From positions 210,803 through 274,802 of the forward strand of contig JAYEVF010000054.1 in assembly GCA_036346355.1 (NCBI GenBank): a DNA stretch of 64,000 nucleotides, written 5' to 3'. Below, in pieces: positions 49,301 to 63,965 of this stretch. Under the pieces are notes generated by a model. That model was not told the origin of the DNA. It worked only from the letters and a program-made list of their open reading frames with translations, and made no database searches. The first letter of the stretch is position 1, and every line of letters begins with the position of its first letter. Position numbers and translations under genes: made by a program. This DNA is from Rhipidocladum racemiflorum. Taxonomy: Eukaryota > Streptophyta > Magnoliopsida > Poales > Poaceae.

Positions 49301-52200
49301 ACGTCCGAGTGAGTGCGAAACATCCCTCATGACGGGTCACAAGGGGTACTGCAAGCTGCGTCCGAATGAAAACGATGCACGAAGCGAAACTCGTGTCAAA
49401 CTCCCGAATGGGCTTCATATCTGACGACCCAGCCCGTTTCAGCAAGCATTTCGAGTACGACCGGCTCGGCCGAAACATTCATGCACATTTGGTCCCTAAT
49501 GGTAATGTGAACTACATGCGTACTAGAATGGTGCAAAAACAAAACATTGTTCCAAACATGCCGAATGAACTTCATATATGCCCAAGCACATTTCGCATGC
49601 GTTTTGAATCTTTACCAGTCGTGGTGAAACATTCCTCCGCTGACGAGTACTGTATGGTGCAAGGATTCTCACAAGAAAACGACGCATAAGATGAAGCTGA
49701 GTGTCAATCAACCAGAATGGACTTCATGTCTGCCTAGCTCATTTGAGCAAGCCATTTGGGCTCATCCGTGTGGGTGCGACACCTACACGACAATTGGTAC
49801 TACAAGTCACGTTCGTACCAGACCGAGAACGACAAGAAAGCTGGCGGCAGACACCCCGAGTAGCGTTCATGTGTGCCTAAGCTCAGGTCGGCATGCATTT
49901 CTGTTGCATCCGGGTCGGTGCAAAACATTTCTCCGCGATAGGTGCCAACGGGTACTGCAAGCTGCGTGCGTATCAAAACGATGCACGGAAGGAAAATGTA
50001 GGCCAAACTGTGCGGGTGGACTTTCCATGGATTGCTGCTACAGTTCTTCATTCGTTTCGAATCGTCCGAGTGAGTGTGGAAACATCGCTCCGCGACGGGT
50101 CGCAAGCTGTTCTGCAAGCTGCGTCTGGACGGAAACGATGCACGAAAGGAAAATTGGTGTCAAACTCCCCGAATGGACTTCATATATGCCCTATCCCATT
50201 TCCACAAGCATTTCGAGTGCGTCCGAGTCGATGCGAAATATTAATGCACGATCGTCCTAATGGTACAGTAAACTACACGCGTGCCAAAAGCGGTGCACGC
50301 AAACGAAACTTCGTTCCAATCGTGCGAATTAACTTCATATTTGCCCAAGCACATTCCGGCATGCATTTCGAGTCCGTGCGAGTTGTTGTGAAACATTTCT
50401 CCTCGATGAGCACAAACGAATACAACAAAGCGGCGCCGTTCGAAAACGTTGCACGAGATGAAACTGAGTGCCAAACACATCGAGGGGAATTCATATGCGC
50501 TCCCACTCATTTCGGCATGTGTTGTGACTCATTTAGGCATGCATTGCGAATCCGTCCGAGTCGCCGTGAAATATTCCACAACGACGAGTTCCTAAGCTGA
50601 AAAATCGAAGCGATGCATCTAAACGAAACTGAGTGCCAAACACCCAGAATTAACTTACGATGTTCGCCAGGTGCGTTTCAGCACAGTTCTGCACTCATTT
50701 TGAATACGTCCGAGTAAGTGCGAAACATCCCTCCGCGACGGGTCACAAGGGGTACTGCAAGCTGCGTCCAAAGAAAACGATGCCTAAACGAAACTTGGTG
50801 TCAAACTCCCTGAATGGGCTTCATATCTGACGACCCAGCCCGTTTCAGCAAGCATTTCGAGTACGACCGGCTCGGCGAAACATTCATGCACATTGGGTCC
50901 CTAATGGTAATGTGAACTACATGCGTACTAGAATGGTGCAAAAACAAAACATTGTTCCAAACATGCCGAATGAACTTCATATATGCCCAAGCACATTTCG
51001 GCATGCGTTTTGAATCTTTACCAGTCGTGGTGAAACATTCCTCCGCGACGAGTACTGTATGGTGCAAGGATTTTCACAAGAAAACGGCGATAAGATGAAG
51101 CTGAGTGTCAATCAACCAGAATGGACTTCATGTCTGCCTAGCTCATTTTAGCAAGCCATTTGGGCTCATCCGTGTGGGTGCGAAACCTACACGACAAATG
51201 GTACTACAAGTCACGTTAAATTCAGAACGAGCGAAAAAAGAAAGCTTATGCGGCAGACACCCGAATAGCGTTCATGTGTGCCTAAGCTCATTTCGCATGC
51301 ATTTCTGTTGCATCCGGTCGGTGCAAAACATTTTTCCGCGATAGGTGCCAACGGGTACTGCAAGCTGCGTCGCGTATCAAAAGCGATGCACGGAAGGAAA
51401 ATGTAGGCCAAACTGCGCGGGTGGACTGTCCATGCATTGCTGCTACAGTTCTTCATTCGCTTTGAATACGTCCGAAAGTGAGTGTGGAAACATCGCTCAT
51501 GACGGGTCGCAAGCTGTTCTGCAAGCTGCGTCCGGACGGAAAGCGATGCACGAAAGGAAAATTGGTGTCAAACTCCCGAATGGACTTCATATATGCCCTA
51601 TCCCATTTCCACAAGCATTTCGAAGTGCGTCCTAGTCGATGCGAAATATTAATGCCACGATGGGTCCCTAATGGTACAGTAAACTACACGCTGTACCAAA
51701 ACGGTGCACTAAACGAAACTTCGTTCCAATCGTCTTGAATTAACTTCATATTTGCCCAAGCACATTCCGCATGCATTTCGAGTCCGTACGAGTTGTTGTG
51801 AAACATTTCTCCTCGATGAGCACAAACGAAATACAACAAGCGGCGCCCGTTCGAAAACGTTGCACGAGATGAAACTGAGTGCCAAACACATCGAGTGGAA
51901 TTCATATGCGCTCCCACTCATTTCGGCATGTGTTGTGACTCATTTAGGCATGCATTGCGAATCCGTCCGAGTCGCCGTGAAATATTCCACAACGACGAGT
52001 TCCTAAGCTGAAAAAATCGAAAGCGATGCACGAAACGAAACTGAGTGCCAAACACCCAGAATTAACTTACGATGTTCGCTTGTGCGTTTCAGCACAGTTC
52101 TGCACTCATTTTGAATACGTCCGAGTAAGTGCGAAACATCCCTCCGCGACGGGTCACAAGGGGTACTGCAAGCTGCGTCCGAAAGAAAACGATGCACGAA
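46400..52200. repeat. Second 18-monomer super-HOR block (long form)
   Basis: Paired variants recur about 2,813 bp apart: tttgagcaagcc (46928, 49742), ccatggattgctg (47211, 50026), tctggacgg (47311, 50124), gaggggaattc (47670, 50482) and cacatttggtccc (46675, 49490). The intervening unit has the other allele at each. Two copies are seen; edges are approximate. Confidence 0.75.
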
Positions 52201-54555
52201 ACGAAACTTGGTGTCAAACTCCCTGAATGGGCTTCATATACGACGACCCAGCCCGTTTCAGCAAGCATTTTAGTAATGACCAGGCTCGGCGAAACATTCA
52301 TGCACATTGGGTCCCTAATGGTAATGTGAACTACATGCGTACTAGAATGGTGCAAAAAACAAAATATTGTTCCAAACATGCCAAATGAACTTCATATATG
52401 CCCAAGCACATTTCGGCATGCGTTTTGAATCTTTACCAGTCGTGTGAAACATTCCTCCGCGACGAGTACTGTATGGTGCAAGGATTTTCACAAGAAAAGC
52501 AGCGATAAGATGAAGCTGAGTGTCAATCAACCAGAATGGACTTCATGTCTGCCTAGCTCATTTTAGCAAGCCATTTGGGCTCATCCGTGTGGGTGCGAAA
52601 CCTACCACGACAAATGGTACTACAAGTCACGTTCGTACCAGAACGAGAACGAAAAGAAAGCTTGCGGCAGACACCCGAATAAGCGTTCATGTGTGCCTAA
52701 GCTCATTTCGCATGCATTTCTGTTGCATCCGGTCGGTGCAAAACATTTTTCGCGATAGGTGCCAACGGGTACTGCAAGCTGCGTGCGTATCAAAAGCGAT
52801 GCACGGAAGGAAAATGTAGGCCAAACTCGCGCCAGGTGGACTTTCCATGCATTGCTGCTACAGTTCTTCATTCGTTTGAATACGTCCGAGTGAGTGTGGA
52901 AACATCGCTCCGCTGACGGGTCGCAAGCTGTTCTGCAAGCTGCGTCCGACGGAAACGATGCACGAAAGGAAAATTGGTGTCAAACTCCCGAATGGACTTC
53001 ATATATGCCCTATCCCATTTCCACAAGCATTTCGAAAAGTCCCGAAGTCGATCTGAAATATTAATGCACGATGGGTCCCCTAATGGTACAGTAAACTACA
53101 CGCAGCGTACCAAAGCGGTGCATCGAAAGCGAAACCGTTCCAATCGTGCGAATGAACTTCATATTTGCCCAAGCACATTCCGGCATGCATTTGAGTCCGT
53201 CCGAGTTGTTGTGAAACATTTCTCCTCGATGAGCACGACGAATACAACAACAAGCGGCACCGTTCAAAACGCGTTGCGAGATGAAACTGAGTGCCAAACA
53301 CATCAGTGGAATTCATATGCGCTCCACTCATTTCGGCATGTGTTGTGACTCATTTAGGCATGCATTGTGAATCCGTCCGAGTCGCTGATGAAATATTCCA
53401 CAACGACGAGTTCCTAAGCTGAAAAATCGAAAGCGATGCACGAAACGAAACTGAGTGCCAAACACCCAGAATTAACTTACGATGTTCGCCAGTGCGCTTT
53501 CAGCACAGTTCTGCACTCATTTTGAATACGTCCGAGTGAGTGCGAAACATCCCTCCGCGGACGGGTCACAAGGGGTACTGCAAGCTGCGTCCGAATGAAA
53601 ACGATGCACGAAAGCGAAACTTCGGTGTCAAACTCCCGAATGGGCTTCATATACGACCCAGCCCGTTTCAGCAAGCATTTCGAGTACCGACGGCTCGGAA
53701 GCGAAACATTCATGCACATTGGGTCCCTAATGGTAATGTGAACTACATGCGTACTAGAATGGTGCAAAACAAAACATTGTTCCAAACATGCCGAATGAAC
53801 TTCATATATGCCAAAGCACATTTCGCATCGTTTTGAATCTTTACTAGTCGTGGTGAAACATTCCTCCGCGACGAGTACTGTATGGTGCAAGGATTTTCAC
53901 AAGAAAAGCAGCGCATAAGATGAAGCTGAGTGTCAATCAACCAGAATGGACTTCATGTCTGCCTAGCTCATTTTAGCAAGCCATTTGGGCTCATCCGTGT
54001 GGGTGCGAAACCTACACGACAAATGGTACTACAAGTCACGTTCGCATTCAGAACGAGCGAAAACAAAGCTTGCGGCAGACACCCCGAATAGCGTTCATGT
54101 GTGCCTAAGCTCATTTCGGCATGCATTTCTGTTGCATCCGGGTCGGTGCAAAACATTTCTCCGCGATAGGTGCCAACGGGTACTGCAAGCTGCGTGCGTA
54201 TCAAAAGCGATGCACGGACGGAAAATGTAGGCCAAACTGGCGCGGTGGACTTTCCATGCATTGCTGCTACAGTTCTTCATTCGTTTGAATACGTCCAGTG
54301 AGTGTGGAAACATCGCTCCGCGACGGGTCGCAAGCTGTTCTGCAAGCTGCGTCCTGAAGGAAACGATGCACGAAAGGAAAATTGGTGTCAAACTCCCCGA
54401 ATGGACTTCATATATTCCCTATCCCATTTCGACAAGCATTTCGAAAAGCGCCCAGTCGATGAAATAGTAATGCACGATGGGTCCCTAATGGTACAGTAAA
54501 CTACACGCAGATCAAAAACGGTGCACGAAAACCAGAACTGCTCCAATCGTGTCGA

Positions 54556-55405
54556 ATGAACTTCATATTTGCCCAAGCACATTCCGCATGCATTTGAGTC
54601 CGTCCGAGTTGTTGTGAAACATTTCTCCTCGATGAGCACGAACGAATACAACAAGCGGCGCCCGTTCGAAAACGTTGCACGAGATGAAACTGAGTGCCAA
54701 ACACATCGAGTGGAATTCATATGCGCTCCCACTCATTTCGGCATGTGTTGTGACTCATTTAGGCATGCATATGAATATGTCCGAGTCGGTGTCAAATATT
54801 CCACAACGACGAGTTCCCACGGTAATAAAAAGCTGAAAAAATCGAAAGCGATGCACGAAAGCGAAACTGAGTGCCAAACACCCAGAATTAACTTACGATG
54901 TTAAGCATGCGTTTCAGCACAGTTCTGCACTCATTTTGAATACGTCCGAGTAAGTGCGAAACATCCCTCCGCGACGGGTCACAAGGGGTACTGCAAGCTG
55001 CGTCCGAATGAAAACGATGCACGAAACGAAACTTGGTGTCAAACTCCCTGAATGGGCTTCATATACGACGACCCAGCCCGTTTCAGCAAGCATTTCTGTA
55101 TCGACCGGCTCGAAGCGAAACATTTTCGATTCGAATACGTCCGAGTGAGTGTGGAAACATCGCTCGCGACGGTCGCAAGCTGTTCTGCAAGCTGCGTCCG
55201 GACGGAAACGATGCACGAAAGGAAAATTGGTGTCAAACTCCCCGAATGGACTTCATATATGCCCTATCCCATTTCCACAAGCATTTCGAGTGCGTCCGAG
55301 TCGATGCGAAATAGTAATGCACGATGGGTCCCTAATGGTACAGTAAACTACACGCTGCAACCAAAAGCGGTGCACTAAAGCGAAACTGCGTTCCAATCGT
55401 GCGAA
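54556..55405. repeat. Deleted HOR unit (about 849 bp)
   Basis: At about 55123-55135 the fourth monomer (gctcgaagcgaaacatt) is joined directly to the end of the seventh (ttcgaatacgtccgag). About 560 bp is lost, or some 3.6 monomers. The deletion is not a whole number of monomers, but the phase at the cgaatacgtccgag word is kept. Confidence 0.85.
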
Positions 55406-58400
55406 TGAACTTCATATTTGCCCAAGCACATTCGGCATGCATTTGAGTCCGTCAGGAGTTGTTGTGAAACATTTCTCCTCGATGAGCACGAACGAATACA
55501 ACAAAGCGGCGCCCGCTCGATAACGTTGCACGAGATGAACCGAGTGCCAAACACATCGAGTGGAATTCATATGCGCTCCCACTCATTTCGCATGTGTTGT
55601 GACTCATTTAGGCATGCATTGCGAATCCGTCGAAGTCGCCGTGAAATATTCCACAACGACGAGTTCCTAAGCTGAAAAAATCGAAAGCGATGCACGAAAC
55701 GAAACTGAGTGCCAAACACCCAGAATTAACTTACGATGTTCGCTTGTGCGTTTCAGCACAGTTCTGCACTCATTTTGAATACGTCCGAGTGAGTGCGAAA
55801 CATCCCTCATGACGGGTCACAAGGGGTACTGCAAGCTGCGTCCGAATGAAAACGATGCACGAAACGAAACTCGTGTCAAACTCCCGAATGGGTTTCATAT
55901 CTGACTTACCCAGCCCGCTTTCAGCAAGCATTTTGAGCAACGACCGCTCAAGCGAAACATTCATGCACATTGGGTCCCTAATGGTAATGTGAACTACATG
56001 CGCACTAGAATGGTGCAAAAACAAAACATTGTTCCAAACATGCCGAATGAACTTCATATATGCCCAAGCACATTTCGCATGCGTTGAATCTTTACCTAGT
56101 CGTGGTGAAACGTTCCTCCGCGACGAGTACTGTATGGTGCAAGGATTTTCACAAGAAAACGACGCATAAGATGAAGCTGAGTGTCAATCAACCAGAATGG
56201 ACTTCATGTCTGCCTAGCTCATTTTAGCAAGCCATTTGGGCTCATCCGTGTGGGTGCGAAACCTACACGACAAATGGTACTACAAGTCACGTTCGTATTC
56301 GAGAACGAAGCGAAAGAAAAGCTGCGGCAGACACCCAGAATAGCGCTCATGTGTGCCTAAGCTCATTTCGCATGCATTTCTGTTGCATCCGGTCGGTGCA
56401 AAACATTTTTTCCGCCGATAGGTGCCAACGGGTACTGCAAGCTGCGTATGATCAAAACGATGCACGGAAGGAAAATGTAGGCCAAACTGGCGCTGGTGGA
56501 CTGTCCATGCATTGCTGCTACAGTTCTTCATTCGTTTCGAATACGTCCGAGTGAGTGTGGAAACATCGCTCCGCGACGGGTCGCAAGCTGTTCTGCAAGC
56601 TGCGTCCGGACGGAAACGATGCACGAAAGGAAAATTGGTGTCAAACTCCCCGAATGGACTTTATATATGCCCTATCCCATTTCCACAAGCATTTCGAAAA
56701 GGCCCGAGTCGATGCGAAATAGTAATGCACGATGGGTCCCTAATGGTATAGTAAACTACACGTACCAAAACGGTGCCACGAAAACGAAACTTCGCTCCAA
56801 TCGCGTCTAATGAACTTCATATTTGCCTGCAAGCACATTCCGCATGCATTTCGAAGTCCGTCTGAAAGTTGTTGTGAAACATTTCTCCTCGATGAGCACG
56901 AACGAATACAACAAGCGGCGCTCGTAAACGTTGCACGAGATGAAACTGAGTGCCAAACACATCGAGTGGAATTCATATGCGCTCCCCACTCATTTCGGCA
57001 TGTGTTGTGACTCATTTAGGCATGCATTGCGAATCCATCCGAGTCGCCGTGAAATATTCCACAACGACGAGTTCCTAAGCTGAAAAATCGAAGCGATGCA
57101 CGAAAGCGAAACTGAGTGCCAAACACCCAGAATTAACTTCTACGATGTTCGCTTGTGCGTTTCAGCACAGTTCTGCACTCATTTTGAATACGTCCGAAAG
57201 TGAGTGCGAACATCCCTCCATGACGGGTCACAAGGGGTACTGCAAGCTGCGTCCGAATGAAAACGATGCACTAAACGAAACTCGTGTCAAACTCCCGAAT
57301 GGGCTTCATATACGACGATTTACCCAGCCCGCTTTCAGCAAGCATTTGAGTAACGACCGGCTCAGAGCGAAACATTCATGCACATTGGGTCCCTAATGGT
57401 AATGTGAACTACATGCATTAGAATGGTGCAAAAAACAAAACATTGTTCCAAACATGCCGAATGAACTTCATATATGCCAAAGCACATTTGGGCATGCGTT
57501 TTGAATCTTTACCAGCCGTGTGAAACATTCCTCCGCTGACGAGTACTGTATGGTGCAAGGATTTTCACAAGAAAACGACGCATAAGATGAAGCTGAGTGT
57601 CAATCAACCAGAATGGACTTCATGTCTGCCTAGCTCATTTTAGCAAGCCATTTGGGTTCATCCGTGTGGGTGCGAAACCTACACGACAAATGGTACTACA
57701 AGTCACGCTCAGACTTCAGAACGAGCGAAAAGAAAGCTTACGCAGACACCCGAATAGCGCTCATGTGTGCCTAAGCTCATTTCGGCATGCATTTCTGTTG
57801 CATCCCAGTCGGCGCAAAACATTTCTCCGCGATAGGTGCCAACGGGTACTGCAAGCTGCGTGCGTATCAAAACGATGCACGGAAGGAAAATGTAGGCCAA
57901 GCTGGGCGCTGGTGGACTTTTCCATGCATTGCTGCTACAGTTCTTCATTCGCTTCGAATACGTCCGAGTGAGTGTGGAAACATCGCTCTCGCGACGGGTC
58001 GCAGTGCTGTTCTGCAAGCTCGCGTCCGACTAAAACGATGCACGTAAAGGAAAATTGGTGTCAAACTCCCGAATGGACTTCATATATGCCCTATCCCATT
58101 TCCACAAGCATTTCGAGTGCGTCGAGTCGATGCGTAAATATTAATGCACGATGGGTCCCTAATGGTACAGTAAACTACACGCTGCATCAAAACGGTGCAC
58201 CAAACGAAACTTGCTCCAATCGTGCCGAATGAACTTCATATTTGCCCAAGCACATTCCGGCATGCATTTCGAGTCCGTCCGAAAGTTGTTGTGAAACATT
58301 TCTCCTCGATGAGCACGACGAATACAACAAGCGGCGCCCGTCGAAAACGCTGCACAAGATGAAACTGGAGTGCCAAACACATCGAGTGGAATTCATATGC

Positions 58401-61400
58401 GCTCCCACTCATTTCGGCATGTGTTGTGACTCATTTAGGCATGCATTGCGACCATCGTCTAAGTCGTGAAATATTCCACAACGACGAGTTCCTAAGCTGA
58501 AAAAATCGAAGCGATGCACGAAACGAAACTGAGTGCCAAACACCCAGAATTAACTTACGATGTTAAGCCAGCGCTTTCAGCACAGTTCGTCACTCATTTT
58601 GAATACGTCCGAGTGAGTGCGAAACATCCTCCGCGACGGGTCACAAAGGGGTACTGCAAGCTGGCGTCCGAATGAAAACGATGCACTAAACGAAACTCGT
58701 GTCAAACTCCCGAATGGGCTTCATATACGACGACCCAACCCGCTTTCAGCAAGCATTTCGAGTACGGCCGCTCAAGCGAAACATTCATGCACATTGGGTC
58801 CCTAATGGTAATGTGAACTACATGCATTTCAGAATGGTGCAAAAACAAAACATTGTTCCAAACATGCCGAATGAACTTCATATATGCCCAAGCACATTTC
58901 GCATGCTTTTGAATCTTTACCAGTCGTGGTGAAACATTCCTCCGCGACGAGTACTGTATGGTGCAAGGATTTTCACAAGAAAACGACGATAAGATGAAGC
59001 TGAGTGTCAATCAACCAGAATGGACTTCATGTCAGCCTAGCTCATTTTAGCAAGCCATTTGGGCTCATCCGTGTGGGTGCGAAACCTACACGACAAATGG
59101 TACTACAAGTCACGTTCGTACCAGAACGAACGAAAAGAAAGCTGCGGCAGACACCCCGAATAGCGTTCATGTGTGCCTAAGCTCATTTCGGCATGCATTT
59201 CTGTTGCATCCGGGTCGGTGCAAAACATTTCTCCGCGATAGGTGCCAACGGGTACTGCAAGCTGCGTGCGTATCAAAACGATGCACGGAAGGAAAATGTA
59301 GGCCAAACTGGCGCTGGTGGACTTTCCATGCATTGCTGCTACAGTTCTTCATTCGTTTAATACGTCCGTGTGATTGTGGAAACATCGCTCCGCGACGGGT
59401 CGAATGCTGTTCTGCAAGCTGCTTACGGACGGAAACGATGCACGAAATGAAAATTTGTGTCAAACTCCCCGAATGGACTTCATATATGCCCTATCCCATT
59501 TCCACAAGCATTTCGAAAGTGCCCGAAGTCGATGCTTGAAATAGTAATGCACGATGGGTCCCTAATGGTACAGTAAACTACACGCCAGTACCAAAGCGGT
59601 GCACTAAACGAAACTTCGTTCCATTCGCGTCAATGAACTTCATATTTGCCCAAGCACATTCCGCATGCATTTCGAGTCCGTCCGAGTTGTTGTGAAACAT
59701 TTCTCCTCGATGAGCACGAACGAATACAACAAGCGGCGCCGGATTCAAAACGCGTTGCAGATGAAACTGAGTGCCAAACACATCGAAAGTGGAATTCATA
59801 TGCGCCCCACTCATTTCGGCATGTGTTGTGACTCATTTAGGCATGCATTGCGAATCCGTCCGAGTCGTGAAATATTCCACAACGACGAAGTTCCTAAGCT
59901 ATGAAAAATCGAAAGCGATGCATCGAAGCGAAACTGGAGTGCCAAACACCCAGAATTAACTTACGATGTTCGCCAGCGTTTCAGACAGTTTCTTCACTCA
60001 TTTTGAATACGTCCGAGTGAGTGCGAAACATCCCTCCGCGACGGGTCACAAGGGGTACTGCAAGCTGCGTCCGAATGAAAACGATGCACGAAACGAAACT
60101 CGGTGTCAAACTCCCCGAATGGGCTTCATATACGACGACCCAGCCCGTTTCAGCAAGCATTTCGAGTAATGACCAGCTCAAGCTTAAACATTCATGCACA
60201 TTATTGGGTCCCTAATGGTAATGTGAACTACATGCGTGCCTAGAATGGTGCAAAAAACAAAACATTGTTCCAAACATGTTTAATGAACTTCATATATGCC
60301 CAAGCACATTTCTGGCATGCGTTTTGAATCTTTACTACTGCGGTGAAACATTCCTCCGCGGCGAGTACTTGTATGGTGCAAGGATTTTCACAAGAAAACG
60401 ACATAAGATGAAGCTGAGTGTCAATCAACCGCAGAATGGACTTCATGTCTCGCTTAGCTCATTTTAGCAAGCCATGTGGGCTCATCCGTGTGAGTGCGAA
60501 ACCTACACGACAAATGGTACTACAAGTCACGTTCGTACCAGAACGAATCGAAAAGAAAGCTTGCGGCAGACACCCGAATAGCGTTCATGTGTGCCTAAGC
60601 TCATTTCGCATGCATTTCTGTTGCATCCGGTCGGTGCAAAACATTTCTCCGCGATAGGTGCCAACGGGTACTGCAAGCTGCGTCTTTGTATCAAAACGAT
60701 GCACGGAAGGAAAATGTAGGCCAAACTGGCGCGGGTGGACTTTCCATGCATTGCTGCTACAGTTCTTCATTCGTTTGAATACGTCCGAGTGAGTGTGGAA
60801 ACATCGCTCATGACGTGGTCGCAAGCTGTTCTGCAAGCTGCGTCCGACGGAAACGATGCATGAAAGGAAAATTGGTGTCAAACTCCCGAATGGACTTCAT
60901 ATATGCCCTATCCCATTTCCACAAGCATTTCGAAAGTGCGTCAGTCGATCTGAAATAGTAATGCACGATGGGTCCCTAATGGTACAGTAAACTACACGCG
61001 TACCAAAAGCGGTGCACGAAACGAACTGTTCCATTCGTGCGAATGAACTTCATATTTGCCTGCAAGCACATTCCGGCATGCATTTCGAGTCCGTCCGAGT
61101 TGTTGTGAAACATTTCTCCTCGATGAGCACGAATCGAATACAACAAGCGGCGCTCGGTGAAACGTTGCACGAGATGAAACTGAGTGCCAAACACATCGAG
61201 TGGAATTCATATGCGCTCCCACTCATTTCGGCATGTGTTGTGACTCATTTAGGCATGCATTGGCGAATCCGTCCGAGTCGTGAAATATTCCACAACGACG
61301 AGTTCCTAAGCTGAAAAATCGAAGCGATGCAAAACGGAAACTGAGTGCCAAACACCCAGAATTAACTTACGATGTTAAACGTGCGTTTCAGCACAGTTCT

Positions 61401-63865
61401 TCACTCATTTTGAATACGTCCGAGTGAGTGCGAAACATCCCTCCGCTGACGGGTCACAAGGGGTACTGCAAGCTGCGTCCGAATGAAAAGCGATGCACTA
61501 AACGAACTCGGTGTCAAACTCCCGAATGGGCTTCATATCGACATTACCCAGCCCGTTTCAGCAAGCATTTCGAGTACGACTGCTCGAAGCTAAACATTCA
61601 TGCACATTGGGTCCCTAATGGTAATGTGAACTACATGCGTACTAGAATGGTGCAAAAACAAAACATTGTTCCAAACATGCCGAATGAACTTCATATGCCC
61701 CAAGCACATTTCGGCATGCGTTTTGAATCTTTACCAGTCGTGTGAAACATTCCTCCGCGATTTAGTACTGTATGGTGCAAGGATTTTCACAAGAAAAGCG
61801 ACCTTATAAGATGAAGCTGAGTGTCAATCAACCAGAATGGACTTCATGTCTGCCTAGCTCATTTTAGCAAGCCATTTGGGCTCATCCGTGTGGGTGCGAA
61901 ACCTACACGACAAATGGTACTACAAGTCACGTTCGTACCAGAACGAGTACGAAAAGAAAGCTTGCGGCAGACACCCCGAATAGCGTTCATGTGTGCCTAA
62001 GCTCATTTCGGCATGCATTTCTGTTGCATCCGGGTCGGTGCAAAACATTTCTCCGCGATAGGTGCCAACGGGTACTGCAAGCTGCGTGCGTATCAAAACG
62101 ATGCACGGAAGGAAAATGTAGGCCAAACTACTTGCGCTGGTGGACTTTCCATGCATTGCTGCTACAGTTCTTCATTCGCTTTGAATACGTCCCGAAAGTG
62201 AGTGTGGAAACATCGCCCGCCGACGGGTCGCAAGCTGTTCTGCAAGCTGGCGTCCGACGGAAACGATGCACGGAAAAGGAAAATTGGTGTCAAACTCCCC
62301 AATGGACTTCATATATGCCCTATCCCATTTCCACAAGCATTTGAAAGTGCGTCCAGTCGATGCTGAAATAGAAATGCACGATGGGTCCCTAATGGTACAG
62401 TAAACTACACGCTGCGAGCCAAAACGGTGCACGCAACGAAACTTGCTCCATTCGCGTCGAATGAACTTCATATTTGCCCAAGCACATTCCGCATGCATTT
62501 GAGTCCGTCAGAGTTGTTGTGAAACATTTCTCCTCGATGAGCACGACGAATACAACAAGCGGCGCCTGCTCAAAACGTTACTGCACGAGATGAAACTGAG
62601 TGCCAAACACATCGAGTGGAATTCATATAGCGCTCCCACTCATTTCCCTTCGGCATGTGTTGTGACTCATTTAGGCATGCATTGCGAATCGTCCGGAGTC
62701 GTGAAATATTCCACAACGACGAGTTCCTAAGCTGAAAAATCGAAAAGCGATGCACTAAACGAAACTGGAGTGCCAAACACCCAGAATTAACTTTCACGAT
62801 GTTCGGCTTTATGCGCTTCAGTACAGTTCTGCACTCATTTTGAATATCGTCCGAAAGTGAGTGCGGTAAACATCCCTCCGCGACGGGTCATCACAAGGGG
62901 TACTGCAAGCTGCGTCCGAATGAAAACGATGCACGAAACAAAACTTCGGTGTCAAACTCCCGAATGGGCTTCATATACGACTTCCACCCAACCCGCTTTC
63001 AGCAAGCATTTTGAGTACCTAATCGCCTCAAGCGAAACATTCATGCACATTAGGTCCCTAATGGTAATGTGAACTACATGCGTACTAGAATGGTGCAAAA
63101 ACAAAACATTGTTCCAAACATGCCGAATGAACTTCATATATGCCAAAGCACATTTGGGCATGCGTTTTGAATCTTTACCAGTCGTGTGAAACATTCTCCG
63201 CGACGAGTACTGTATGGTGCAAGGATTTTCACAAGAGAAAGCGGTCGCGCAAGATGAAGCTGAGTGTCAATCAACCAGAATGGACTTCATGTCTGCCTAG
63301 CTCATTTGTAGCAAGCCATTTGGGCTCATCCGTGTGAGTGCGAAACCTACACGACAAATGGTACTACAAGTCACGTTCGTACCAGAACGAACTGAAAAGA
63401 AAGCTTGCGGCAGACACCCTGAATAGCGCTCTTCATGTGTGCCTAAGCTCATTTCGCATGCATTTTCTGTTGCATCCGGTCGGTGCAAAACATTTCTCAA
63501 GCGATAGGTGCCAACGGGTACTGGCAAGCCATGCGTGACGTGTATCAAAGCGATGCACGGAAGGAAAATGTAGGCCAAACTCTTGAGGTGGACTTTCCAT
63601 GCATTGCTGCTACAGTTCTTCATTCGCTTTGAATACGTCCGGAGTGAGTGTGGAAACATCGCTCCGCCGACGGAGTCGCAAGCTGTTCTGCAAGCTAAGC
63701 GTCCGGACGGAAACGATGCACGAAAGTGAAAATTGGTGTCAAACTCCCGAATGGACTTCATATATGCCCTTATCCCATTTCCACAAGCATTTCGAAAAGG
63801 GCCCGAGTCGATGTGAGAAATAAGTAATGCAATTTATGGGTCCCTAATGGGTACAGTAAACTACA

Positions 63866-63965
63866 CGCGTACCAAAAGCGGTGCCTGGCGAAACTTCGTT
63901 CCATTACGTGCGAATGAACGTGCCAAAGCGGTGCAAAGCGAAACTTAGGTTCCAATCATGCGAAT
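63866..63965. repeat. Local duplication of about 50 bp in the last HOR unit
   Basis: The run from gtgc..gcgaaactt..gttcca to gcgaatgaac occurs twice in tandem (anchors at about 63914 and 63964), lengthening this unit. The sequence here is noisy. Confidence 0.6.
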
